Shown here: piece after piece, positions 54,867-63,178 of the stretch
Layout: each line of letters opens with the position of its first letter
Position numbering within the stretch: position 1 is the stretch's first letter
DNA from: Gammaproteobacteria bacterium HGW-Gammaproteobacteria-2
Lineage (GTDB): Bacteria; Pseudomonadota; Gammaproteobacteria; Xanthomonadales; Xanthomonadaceae
Length of the DNA: 64,000 nucleotides
NCBI GenBank assembly: GCA_002840015.1
Contig: PGZE01000011.1
Coordinates: 62,001-126,000, forward strand
Direction of reading: 5' to 3'
Notes under the pieces: model-generated
What the model saw: only the letters and a program-made list of their open reading frames with translations
Told to the model about the DNA's origin: nothing
Databases searched by the model: none
Program-made: the position numbers and the translations under genes

Positions 54867-55832
54867 ATGGACATGTCGGTCGGGGTGGAACTGGGTCAGT
54901 TTGCGCTCGGCCTGCTGCTGCTGGTGCTGGGCGCCGATTCATTCGTGCGTGGCGCCAGTGGCCTGGCGATCCGCTTCGGCATCAGCCCGTTCGTGGTCGG
55001 TCTGGTGCTGGTCGGACTGGGCACGTCGGCGCCGGAACTATCGGTCAACCTGACCGCGGCGTTTGCAGGCCGTTACGAGATGGCGATCGGCAACGTGGTC
55101 GGCAGCAATATCGCCAATATCGGCCTGATTCTGGGCGTCAGCGCGCTGATTGCACCATTGGCAGTGAATGCACGTCTGGTCCGGATCGAAGTGCCGTTGG
55201 TGATCGCGGTCAGCGTCGGGCTGTGGCTGCTCAGCCTCGATGGCCTGATCGGACGAATCGACGCGGTCATTTTGTTGATTGGCCTGGCTGGATTGCTGGT
55301 GCTGATCGCCCGCGATTCCAAGCGCGAGTCAACCCAGGTGCAGGATGAATTGACCGAGGCGGCGAACACGCAATCGGGGTTGAAATTGAACCTGATCCGC
55401 CTGGTCGCGGGTCTGGCATTGTTGCTGTATGGCTCGCAGCAGATGGTCGATGCGGCGGTCAATCTGGCCACCTTGTGGGGCATGAGCGAGCTGATGATTG
55501 GTTTGACGATTGTTGCGATCGGCACCTCATTGCCGGAATTGGCGGCATCGGCGATGGCGGCCTGGCGTGGTCACAGCGACATCGCGCTGGGCAATGTCGT
55601 GGGCTCCAATCTGTTCAACATCCTGCTGATTCTGGGTGCAACGGCTGCCATTCACCCGTTGTCGGTGGGTCATTCATCGTTGCGCATCGATCTACCGCTG
55701 ATGATCGGTTTTGCGTTGCTGCTGTATCCGATTGCGCGCAGCGGGCGTGTGGTCAGCCGCAACGAGGCCGTGCTGTTGCTGGCGGCCTATGCCGGGTTTC
55801 TGGCCTTGCAGTTTTTTCTCGCCGCAGGCTGA
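54867..55832 (+). CDS. Calcium/sodium antiporter, CaCA family
   Basis: Encodes 321 aa with ten or so membrane helices in two inverted halves. Each half has its alpha repeat: VGLGTSAPELSVNLTAAFAG with GNVVGSNIANI in the first, and VAIGTSLPELAASAMAAWRG with GNVVGSNLFNILLILG in the second. This is the YrbG-type inner membrane antiporter that exports Ca2+ in exchange for Na+ or H+. The ATG is 5 bases after the hmgA stop; another Met two codons on is possible. Confidence 0.92.
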   Translation: MDMSVGVELGQFALGLLLLVLGADSFVRGASGLAIRFGISPFVVGLVLVGLGTSAPELSVNLTAAFAGRYEMAIGNVVGSNIANIGLILGVSALIAPLAVNARLVRIEVPLVIAVSVGLWLLSLDGLIGRIDAVILLIGLAGLLVLIARDSKRESTQVQDELTEAANTQSGLKLNLIRLVAGLALLLYGSQQMVDAAVNLATLWGMSELMIGLTIVAIGTSLPELAASAMAAWRGHSDIALGNVVGSNLFNILLILGATAAIHPLSVGHSSLRIDLPLMIGFALLLYPIARSGRVVSRNEAVLLLAAYAGFLALQFFLAAG

Positions 55833-55888
55833 TCAGCGGCGACCAGGTGTCGTCAGCTTTGCTGCCCGGATGCGTTGGCGGCTGTCAA

Positions 55889-56272
55889 TTATTGACGCGC
55901 GCTGTCTTGTGGGTTGCCGGTTGGCGGCTTGACGGTGGCTTGTGCCGTGCGCGGCGGTGGTGGTGGGTTGGCGTTGGGGTTGCTGGCCATCGCAGCTCGA
56001 ACCATTAGATGAGCACTCACTGGCGCGGTCAGAAACAAAAACACCGAGATCAGCAACTCACGCAGGCCAAGGCCATCACCGAGCACGCTGTGCTGCAAAA
56101 TTGACGCCAGCAAGATACCGCCGACGCCAAGTGTGGTGGCTTTGGTGGGGCCATGAAGTCGTTTGAGAAAGTCCGACAGCTTGGCCAGCCCGATCGAGCC
56201 GACGAGGGAAAAGAATCCGCCGATCAGCAAAAGGGCCGCGATCAGGACTTCGACGAGCGTGGGCATGATCAT
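55889..56272 (-). CDS. mnhG: Mrp Na+/H+ antiporter subunit G
   Basis: Encodes 127 aa with three membrane helices. GSIGLAKLSDFLKRLHGPTK and TTLGVGGILLAS are MnhG/PhaG signatures. The C-terminal 35 residues are Pro/Ala-rich and not conserved. Last gene of the six-gene Mrp operon; its ATG overlaps the mnhF stop. Confidence 0.92.
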   Translation of the reverse strand: MIMPTLVEVLIAALLLIGGFFSLVGSIGLAKLSDFLKRLHGPTKATTLGVGGILLASILQHSVLGDGLGLRELLISVFLFLTAPVSAHLMVRAAMASNPNANPPPPPRTAQATVKPPTGNPQDSARQ

Positions 56273-56568
56273 TCGATGATGTCCCGACGCATCACGTACT
56301 TCGACAACGCCACGGTGCCGACGAAGCCAAGCATTGCGATCACCAGCGCAACCTCGAAATACATGCTGGTGCCCATGCGGATGCCAAACAAGATCACCAG
56401 CGCGACGGTGTTGATGTACAGGGTGTCCAGCGCCAGGATGCGATCAGGCACGGTAGGCCCGCGCAGCAGCCGCCACAGGTTGAGCAGCATCGCCAGGCCG
56501 ATCATGGCCATCACCAGTGACAAGGTGTGGTGAACCAGTGGAGCGTGGATCGGAAGGGTGTCGATCAT
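56269..56568 (-). CDS. mnhF: Mrp Na+/H+ antiporter subunit F
   Basis: Encodes 99 aa with three helices. RLLRGPTVPDRILALDTLYI is the MnhF signature. It overlaps mnhE and mnhG by 4 bases each, which supports coupled translation of the complex. Confidence 0.93.
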   Translation of the reverse strand: MIDTLPIHAPLVHHTLSLVMAMIGLAMLLNLWRLLRGPTVPDRILALDTLYINTVALVILFGIRMGTSMYFEVALVIAMLGFVGTVALSKYVMRRDIIE

Positions 56569-57080
56569 GAAAAAATCTCCCGCAGCGGATTTTCATAACG
56601 CTGTTTGATCTGCAGGATTTGCTCCTCGGCATCAGCCAGGTTGAAGCAATGCACCAGCAGAAATTTACGGTCCTCAGTCAGGTCAGCTGATAGCGTGCCC
56701 GGGGTCATGGTGATGATGCCGGCCAGAGTGGTGATGGCATGGCTGTTGGTCAAGTCGAGCGGCACCCAGACGAAGGCGGGGGTGAGTGCTGATTCCGGCC
56801 CAAGGATTCGTCGTGCCACCTCAATGTTGGACATGATGATGTCCCACAGCACAATGACGGCCAAGCGAGCAGCTATGCGCGGTTTGCGCAGCCCGGCATG
56901 CTCGCTGCGCAACCGCTGCGCGATTGACGGCAGTAGCAGGCCGAGTATTGCCGCCGTGAGCAAGTGCGCTGGCGCAAGCGAATTGACGAGCAGCAGCCAG
57001 ACAACGGCAACACTGATGCTCAGTGCAGGTGATGAAAGCCACTTGCGGGTCGGGGGCGTGTCACGCGGGGGGTGGTTCAT
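56565..57080 (-). CDS. mnhE: Mrp Na+/H+ antiporter subunit E
   Basis: Encodes 171 aa. Two N-terminal helices precede the conserved VVLWDIIMSNIEVARRILGP and ITMTPGTLSADLTEDRKFLL with the final LHCFN-like segment VHCFNLADAEEQ. The ATG at 57080 overlaps the mnhD stop; a longer frame would lie wholly inside mnhD. Confidence 0.92.
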   Translation of the reverse strand: MNHPPRDTPPTRKWLSSPALSISVAVVWLLLVNSLAPAHLLTAAILGLLLPSIAQRLRSEHAGLRKPRIAARLAVIVLWDIIMSNIEVARRILGPESALTPAFVWVPLDLTNSHAITTLAGIITMTPGTLSADLTEDRKFLLVHCFNLADAEEQILQIKQRYENPLREIFS

Positions 57081-58618
57081 TGCCGGATGCCTTTGGCCGG
57101 TGGTAATGGCTGTGCGGTGCGCACGGCTTCTCGGTATTGGGCCGGGTCTGCAAGCTGGGCTGCGGTGGCGGTGGTGAAGCGCAGCACCGGTGCTGCGGCA
57201 ACTGCGAGGAGGATGCCCAGCGCCAGTAAAATACCCGTGCCGGCAATCTCCAAACCCGCCAGCGCCGGCGTAGGCTCTACTGGTGCGGCTTGCGCCGGCT
57301 CGGGTCGGCGCCAAAAGACGTAGCTACCCGCGCGCGCCAATGCCAGCAGCACCAGCAAACTGCTGAGCAAAATCACCGGCCATAGCCAAGCTGCCTGAGC
57401 CGAGTTCATGCTGGCCAGCAAACTGAGCTTTCCGATAAATCCCGATAGCGGTGGCATTCCGGCAACGCTCATAGCAGCGAGCACGTACAGTGTGCCAAGC
57501 AAGGCTGCGTGGTGCATCGTGCTGAGTCGATGCAGGCTGTCACCCGTACCCGCACGCTGTTGGCCGACCAGGTCGGCGATGAGAAACAATGCGGCACCCA
57601 CCAGGCTGGAGTGCAGCAGGTAGTACAGGCCAGCAGCGAAGGCGGGAGTGTTGTTCAGCGCGGTGGCGATGAATACGGTTGCTGCCGAGCCGATGATCAG
57701 ATAGGCCGCCAGCGTGCGCAGTGATCGTGCGGCCAACGCACCGAGTGCCGACAATACCAAGGTTATTGCGGCTGCGGGCATTAGCCAGGCGATAGCCAGG
57801 TTGCTGGCAACCCCCGCATCGGTGCCAAATACGAGGGTGAAAACCCGCACAACAGCATAAACGCCAACCTTGGTCATGATGGCGAAGAGTGCAGCCACGG
57901 CGGCCGGCGCGCGCATGTAGGTTTGGGGTAACCAGAAATACAGCGGCAGCAACGCCGCCTTGGAACAAAACACCACCAGCAACAGCAGGCCGGCAGCGCG
58001 GATCAGGCCGGCATCAGCCGGCGGCATCTGCGCTACGCGGTACGCCATCTCGGCCATGTTCAGGGTGCCGGTCAAGCCATAAAGCAAACCGAGCGCCACC
58101 AGAAACAGCAGCGAAGCGGTGATGTTGAAGGCGACATAGTGCAGGCCGGCGCGCATGCGCAAACCCTTGCCACCGCTGAGCAGCAGGCCGTACGACGCGA
58201 TCAGCAGCATCTCGAAGAACACGAACAGGTTGAACAAGTCGCCGGTCAGGAATGCGCCATTGAGCCCGGCCAACTGAAGCTGGAAAAGTGCATGAAAATG
58301 CGGCGCGCGCTTGTCCGAGCCGCTGCTGGCGTAAAGCAGTGCGCACCCTGCCAACAGCGTGGTAGCAGTCAGCATCAGCACGGTCAGCCGATCCACCACC
58401 AGCGCGATACCCAGATGCGCGGGCCAGTTGCCGAGCAGATATACGGTGATTTCGCCCGCGTTGGCTGGGCCTAGCAGGAGCAAGACGCTGAGCGCGATGC
58501 TTGCCATACCCGTCCAGGCGAGGATGCGCTGGGCAGTCATGCCGTGGCGTTCGAACATCAACATCAACGCCGCACATGCCAGCGGTATGACGATGGGCAG
58601 CACCGGCAAATGATTCAT
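57077..58618 (-). CDS. mnhD: Mrp Na+/H+ antiporter subunit D
   Basis: Encodes 513 aa with about 14 helices, related to the proton-pumping NuoN/NuoM subunits of complex I. YLLGNWPAHLGIALVVDRLT near the N-terminus, the helix FFEMLLIASYGLLLSGG with its key Glu, and KAALLPLYFWLPQTYM with its Lys are present. It likely forms one ion channel of the complex. Confidence 0.94.
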   Translation of the reverse strand: MNHLPVLPIVIPLACAALMLMFERHGMTAQRILAWTGMASIALSVLLLLGPANAGEITVYLLGNWPAHLGIALVVDRLTVLMLTATTLLAGCALLYASSGSDKRAPHFHALFQLQLAGLNGAFLTGDLFNLFVFFEMLLIASYGLLLSGGKGLRMRAGLHYVAFNITASLLFLVALGLLYGLTGTLNMAEMAYRVAQMPPADAGLIRAAGLLLLVVFCSKAALLPLYFWLPQTYMRAPAAVAALFAIMTKVGVYAVVRVFTLVFGTDAGVASNLAIAWLMPAAAITLVLSALGALAARSLRTLAAYLIIGSAATVFIATALNNTPAFAAGLYYLLHSSLVGAALFLIADLVGQQRAGTGDSLHRLSTMHHAALLGTLYVLAAMSVAGMPPLSGFIGKLSLLASMNSAQAAWLWPVILLSSLLVLLALARAGSYVFWRRPEPAQAAPVEPTPALAGLEIAGTGILLALGILLAVAAAPVLRFTTATAAQLADPAQYREAVRTAQPLPPAKGIRQ

Positions 58619-58983
58619 CGTTTGGTTTCCGCCGCGTCGTTGTGGTCAGGCTCGTGGCCGTCAACATGATCGCTGCCGCTGTCGGCGCGGTTGCGGATGG
58701 CCACCACCAGCAGTACCGCTGTCATGGCAAAGCTAATCACGATTGCGGTCAGCACCAGTGCTTGCGGAAGTGGATCGGCGTAGTTGGCCAGAGTGCTTGT
58801 CAATGAGGGGTTCAGTACCGGTGGTTTTCCGGTCACCAATCGACCCATGGTGAAGATCAGCAGGTTGATCGCGTAGGAGAGCAAGGTCAGCCCCAGAATC
58901 AGATCAAAGCTGCGGGCACGCAGCAGCAGATAGACGCCGGCAGCGATCAGGATACCGATGGCTGATGAGAGTGCCAGTTCCAT
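58615..58983 (-). CDS. mnhC: Mrp Na+/H+ antiporter subunit C
   Basis: Encodes 122 aa with three helices, related to NuoK. GVYLLLRARSFDLILGLTLL and DPLPQALVLTAIVISFAMTA are family segments, with the membrane Glu/Asp replaced as usual for MnhC. It overlaps mnhA by one base (TGATG) and mnhD by 4 bases. Confidence 0.93.
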   Translation of the reverse strand: MELALSSAIGILIAAGVYLLLRARSFDLILGLTLLSYAINLLIFTMGRLVTGKPPVLNPSLTSTLANYADPLPQALVLTAIVISFAMTAVLLVVAIRNRADSGSDHVDGHEPDHNDAAETKR

Positions 58984-61769
58984 CAGGTGGCTTCCTCGTG
59001 TGGGGTAGGCCCCGAGGCGGGGTTGCGGATGTGGCCCAGCATCGACAACATCAGTAGCGCGCTGCCAAAGACGACCAGATACACACCGATATCGAACGCC
59101 ATGGCGCTGGCCAATGGGATTTCGCCCAGCACCGGCAAATACGGATGGCCGTGCGCGCTGGTCATGAACGGATAGCCAAGGATGAAGCTGCCAATACCCG
59201 TGAGCAATGCTGCGATCAAGCCCATGCCGATAAAGGCGGTGTAGTTCAGGCCGAGGCGGTGATCGACCCGTTGGCTGCCCGACACCAGATATTGCAGCAG
59301 CAATGGTACTGCCAGCACCAGGCCGGCGATGAAGCCGCCGCCAGGCAGGTTGTGGCCGCGCAGGAAGAAATAGATCGATACCGCAACGGCCAACGGCAGC
59401 AGCAGTTGCGCGACCACGGCTGGAATCACCATGCGCGGCGGTGGCCCGGCAATCACCTCGTCGCGGCGCAGCCGAACCTGTCGCAGTAGCGCATGCACAA
59501 CCAGGCCAGCAATACCGAACACCGTGATTTCGCCCAAGGTATCAAAACCACGGAAGTCAACCAGGATGACGTTGACGACATTGCTGCCTCCGCCTTCGGA
59601 CAACGAGCGTGCGAGCATTTCACCGGCAACGGTATCCAAAGGCCGGGTCAGTATCGCGTACACCAGCGTCGCTACGCCGGTGCCGGCAAGCAACGCAATC
59701 ACACCATCGCGTAGTCGCCGTGGCAATGGTTCGGGTCGCAGTGGTGCATGCTGCGGCAGGTAATTGAGCGCCAGCAACATCATCGCGATGGTGATCATTT
59801 CCACCAACAATTGAGTCAGCGCCAGGTCGGGTGCCGACAGCAGAACAAAGCCCAGGCTGACCGCCAGCCCGACGACGCCGATTACAACCAAAGCACTCAG
59901 GCGTTGCTGGTGAAACCACACCGTGGCTACGGTCGCGACAACACCGATCACCCAGAGCAATACACCGAGCATCGGCAATGGCTGCCCTGCGCGCAACGGG
60001 CTGAGCGAGTGCGCGCCGAGAAAGGGGGCTGCACCAAGTATCAACGCAGCCAGTACCAACAGACCGAGATAGCGTTGCAGGCTTCCGTTCTCCAGCCGAG
60101 CTCTGAGCGCTACGGATATGCCGATAATCTGGTTGATCTTCCAGCGATATATGCGCTGCCCAAAGGATGTTTGCACCATCCCGTGCAGGTCGAACAGGCG
60201 GCGCAAACCGAAGTACATCAGCAAGCCGCCAACCACGCCAGCAAGGCTCATCAGCAAGGGCATGCTCAACCCATGCCAAATCGCCAGACTGTACTCGGGC
60301 AGGCGATCCCCCAGCACGCCGAAGGCGGCGATATTGAGGGCCGGTGCAATCAATAGTGCGGGCACGATGCCAACTGCCAGGCACAGTAACGCCAGCACTT
60401 CCACCGGAATGCGCATCCAGCGTGGAATCGGGTGCGGCTCTTCTTCCAGCGCGCGAGGCCCGCGACCAAAGAAGGTGTCGTGGACAAAACGCAGGCTGTA
60501 TGCAACGCCCATGATGGCTGCCAGCAACGCGGCGCTGCTAATCGCGATGCGGAACATCGGATGACCCTGTATTTCGAGCGCCTCGGCGAAGAACATCTCC
60601 TTGGACAAAAAACCATTGAGCAGTGGAATGCCGGCCATGGCCAAAGCCGCCACGATCGCAAGCACGGTGGTGTGTGGCATCAACTTCCATAACCCGCCCA
60701 TACGGCGCATGTCGCGGGTGCCGGTTTCATGGTCGATGATGCCAGCCGCCATGAACAGCGACGCCTTGAACGTGGCATGGTTGAGGATGTGGAAAAGCCC
60801 GGCAACCACGGCCATCGGAGTTGAGAGGCCGAAAAGCAGTGTGATCAGGCCAAGGTGCGAAATCGTGGAATACGCCAGCAAGCCTTTCAGGTCGTGCTGA
60901 AAGATGGCGTTCCAGGCGCCAATCAGAAGGGTGATGGCACCAACGCCACTGACCACGTAAAAAAACAAATCACTACCGGCCAGCGCCGGATGCAGGCGCG
61001 CCAGCAAGAACACGCCAGCCTTGACCATCGTCGCTGAGTGCAGATACGCCGACACCGGCGTTGGTGCCGCCATGGCGTGCGGCAGCCAGAAATGGAATGG
61101 GAATTGCGCGCTCTTGGTGAATACTGCCAGCAAAACCAACCCCAGTACTGCTGGATACAGCGGGTCTGCGAGTATTTGCGGGCCGGCATTGAGCACGACA
61201 TCCAACTCGTAGCTGCCAACGATACGGCCGATCAACAACACGCCACCAAGCAAAGCCAAACCACCGGCCCCGGTGATCACCAGCGCCATCTTGGCGCCCT
61301 CACGCGCGTCGTCGCGGCTGTACCAGAACCCGATCAGCAGGAACGAACTCAGGCTGGTCAGCTCCCAGAACACCACCAGCAAGATCAGATTGCCAGAGAT
61401 CACCATGCCCAGCATTGCACCCATGAACAGCAACAGGTAGGCGAAAAAACGCGCAGCGCTATCGTTTCTGTCCAGGTAATAGTGGGCATACATCACAATC
61501 AGCCCGCCGATACCCAGGACCAGGCCAGCAAACATCCAGGCCAGCCCGTCAATGCGCAGGCTCAGCGCCAGGCCAGCCTGAGGAATCCACGGCAAGGTGC
61601 TGCGCACCACTTCGCCAGCCATGATTTGCGGCGTAATCAAGGCCAGCATCAGCAAGCCAAGCAGCGGTGCCAAGCTGGCGATTTGCGCGATGCGCGTGCG
61701 CGAAGCGTGCCGCGCCAGTGCTACCAGGATGGCGGTCACAAAAGGTGTGGCTAGCAGTGCCTCAAGCAT
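58983..61769 (-). CDS. mnhA: Mrp Na+/H+ antiporter subunits A and B fused
   Basis: Encodes 928 aa with over 20 helices. The N-terminal 500 residues are NuoL-like (YFAYLLLFMGAMLGMVISGN, the helix VVFWELTSLSSFLLIGFWYS with key Glu, and KSAQFPFHFWLPHAMAAPTP). A MnhA-specific C-part follows. The last 250 residues carry a MnhB domain (TILVDFRGFDTLGE-like VILVDFRGFDTLGEITV, LRGHNLPGGGFIAGL). The MnhA-MnhB fusion, and no separate mnhB gene, marks this as the fused group of Mrp systems. First gene of the operon; Mrp complexes swap cytoplasmic Na+ for H+ and aid alkali and salt tolerance. Confidence 0.94.
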   Translation of the reverse strand: MLEALLATPFVTAILVALARHASRTRIAQIASLAPLLGLLMLALITPQIMAGEVVRSTLPWIPQAGLALSLRIDGLAWMFAGLVLGIGGLIVMYAHYYLDRNDSAARFFAYLLLFMGAMLGMVISGNLILLVVFWELTSLSSFLLIGFWYSRDDAREGAKMALVITGAGGLALLGGVLLIGRIVGSYELDVVLNAGPQILADPLYPAVLGLVLLAVFTKSAQFPFHFWLPHAMAAPTPVSAYLHSATMVKAGVFLLARLHPALAGSDLFFYVVSGVGAITLLIGAWNAIFQHDLKGLLAYSTISHLGLITLLFGLSTPMAVVAGLFHILNHATFKASLFMAAGIIDHETGTRDMRRMGGLWKLMPHTTVLAIVAALAMAGIPLLNGFLSKEMFFAEALEIQGHPMFRIAISSAALLAAIMGVAYSLRFVHDTFFGRGPRALEEEPHPIPRWMRIPVEVLALLCLAVGIVPALLIAPALNIAAFGVLGDRLPEYSLAIWHGLSMPLLMSLAGVVGGLLMYFGLRRLFDLHGMVQTSFGQRIYRWKINQIIGISVALRARLENGSLQRYLGLLVLAALILGAAPFLGAHSLSPLRAGQPLPMLGVLLWVIGVVATVATVWFHQQRLSALVVIGVVGLAVSLGFVLLSAPDLALTQLLVEMITIAMMLLALNYLPQHAPLRPEPLPRRLRDGVIALLAGTGVATLVYAILTRPLDTVAGEMLARSLSEGGGSNVVNVILVDFRGFDTLGEITVFGIAGLVVHALLRQVRLRRDEVIAGPPPRMVIPAVVAQLLLPLAVAVSIYFFLRGHNLPGGGFIAGLVLAVPLLLQYLVSGSQRVDHRLGLNYTAFIGMGLIAALLTGIGSFILGYPFMTSAHGHPYLPVLGEIPLASAMAFDIGVYLVVFGSALLMLSMLGHIRNPASGPTPHEEAT

Positions 61770-61905
61770 GAAACCTCTGACGAAATAGTGAGTTGTTGTT
61801 GCATTGTCGGCGGGTGTGGGCTGCGGTTGTCATGGTCGCACCGATGCTGCATCGATATCTTACCGCAGGCGCCGTGATGCACTGCCAGCTACACTTGCTT
61901 GCTGC

Positions 61906-62140
61906 TCAGCGCAGCAGCCCGTAGCTGACCGCGCTGACCGCAATCACGCCAAACAGATGCAGCGGCAGGCCGTGACGCAACATCATGTGCGCTTGATAGC
62001 TGCTGCTGTCGAAAGCAATCGCATTGGCTGCGGTGGCTGCAACTCATAGCCGTAAGCCCCGGCAATTTCGGATGCGCTCAATACACCGGTCAGCGGAAAC
62101 ATGGCCAGTGGCAGCAACGCGGTAATCGCATGCGGCTATG
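61906..62140 (-). pseudogene. SLC13/DASS sodium-anion symporter remnant
   Basis: Read on the minus strand, one frame gives PHAITALLPLAMFPLTGVLS, an N-terminal DASS signature. After the break near 62040 another frame gives AANAIAFDSSSYQAHMMLRH and GLPLHLFGVIAVSAVSYGLL, followed by a stop, which is the family's C-terminal helix. The bulk of the transporter (over 300 residues) has been deleted between. It fills most of the gap between mnhA and the epimerase gene. Confidence 0.7.
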
Positions 62141-62148
62141 CTGTGACA

Positions 62149-63039
62149 ATGACGCAATCAACTATCGGGAAAAATCCACCGTATCTGTTGCTCGGTGCCA
62201 GCGGTGCGGTGGGCTTGCGAGTGCTCGCGCGGTTGAGTGCGCGCGGTGACGAAATAACGGCGCTTAGCCGACAGCTGCGACCACAGGCACAGGCAAACAC
62301 GCAGTGGTATCAGCACAATGTCTACCACGATGACCCCAACGCCTTGCCAACGGCAGCGGTGGTAATCAGTGCCGGGCCACTCGACGGCATGGCGGTATGG
62401 GCGGCGCGTGCAAATTGGCGCGAAGGAACGCGGCTGGTTGCGTTGTCATCGCTAAGCGCCGAAACCAAAGCCGATTCGGACAATGCACAAGAGCGCGCGC
62501 TGGCACAGCGCCTGCGCGAATGCGAAGCCGCGCTGTTGGCCTTGGGCAAAGCGCGCGGCTGGTTGGTCACCGTGATCCGCGCCAGTTTGATCTACGACCC
62601 GCAATCAGCGCAGTTGAGTCTGGATCAGTTGCTGGCATTGGCCAAGCGCATGCATTTCCTGCCCTTGCCGCGTGATGCCAACGGCTTGCGCCAACCGGTG
62701 CATGCCGACGATCTGGCGCAGGCGCTGCTGGCTTGTACGGCAAGTGATACCACCGCAGATGCGGTATTGCGCCTGGCTGGTGGCGAGAGAATTGCGTTTG
62801 CACAAATGGTGGCCCGCTACTTGGCAATGCACGGCGCAACAGCGCGGATCGTGTGGCTGCCGGGTTGGTCGGCGCGTATGTTGCAGGCGCTGTTGCCGTT
62901 GCTCGGTCGCCGTGGCCGTAGCATCGCATCACAGTTGGCGCGCAGCCGACACAACCTGGTCATCGACAACGGCGATTGGTTGCAAATCGGCGTCGCCCCG
63001 CGTTCCTTTTGCGCCCCGAAACGTGACGAGAGTGACTGA
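62149..63039 (+). CDS. NAD(P)-dependent epimerase/dehydratase-like protein
   Basis: Encodes 296 aa with an extended SDR Rossmann fold: YLLLGASGAVGLRVLARLSA (GxxGxxG) at the N-terminus, VALSSLSAETKADS as the Ser region, and HADDLAQALLACTAS typical of complex-I-NDUFA9-like atypical SDRs. No clear catalytic YxxxK is seen, so it may bind a nucleotide without classical epimerase activity. The ATG at 62149 is chosen over an upstream one inside the SLC13 remnant. Confidence 0.75.
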   Translation: MTQSTIGKNPPYLLLGASGAVGLRVLARLSARGDEITALSRQLRPQAQANTQWYQHNVYHDDPNALPTAAVVISAGPLDGMAVWAARANWREGTRLVALSSLSAETKADSDNAQERALAQRLRECEAALLALGKARGWLVTVIRASLIYDPQSAQLSLDQLLALAKRMHFLPLPRDANGLRQPVHADDLAQALLACTASDTTADAVLRLAGGERIAFAQMVARYLAMHGATARIVWLPGWSARMLQALLPLLGRRGRSIASQLARSRHNLVIDNGDWLQIGVAPRSFCAPKRDESD

Positions 63040-63178
63040 ACTGGCCGGTACAGTAGCGTGTTGCACTGCACAACACAGCCGCACAAAAAATCCGTACGCT
63101 ACAGCATTGCCGAAGTTGCAAAAGCGTTAATCGCGTTCGTTCGACAACCCGAAGTACCACTCCTGGGGGGATACACAA
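63040..63178. other. Leader region before the lipase-like gene
   Basis: A hairpin GTGTTG-CACTGCA-CAACAC lies at 63058-63076 without a T run. CTGGGGGG, ending about 9 bases before the next ATG, is the ribosome site. No clear promoter hexamers were found. Confidence 0.4.
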
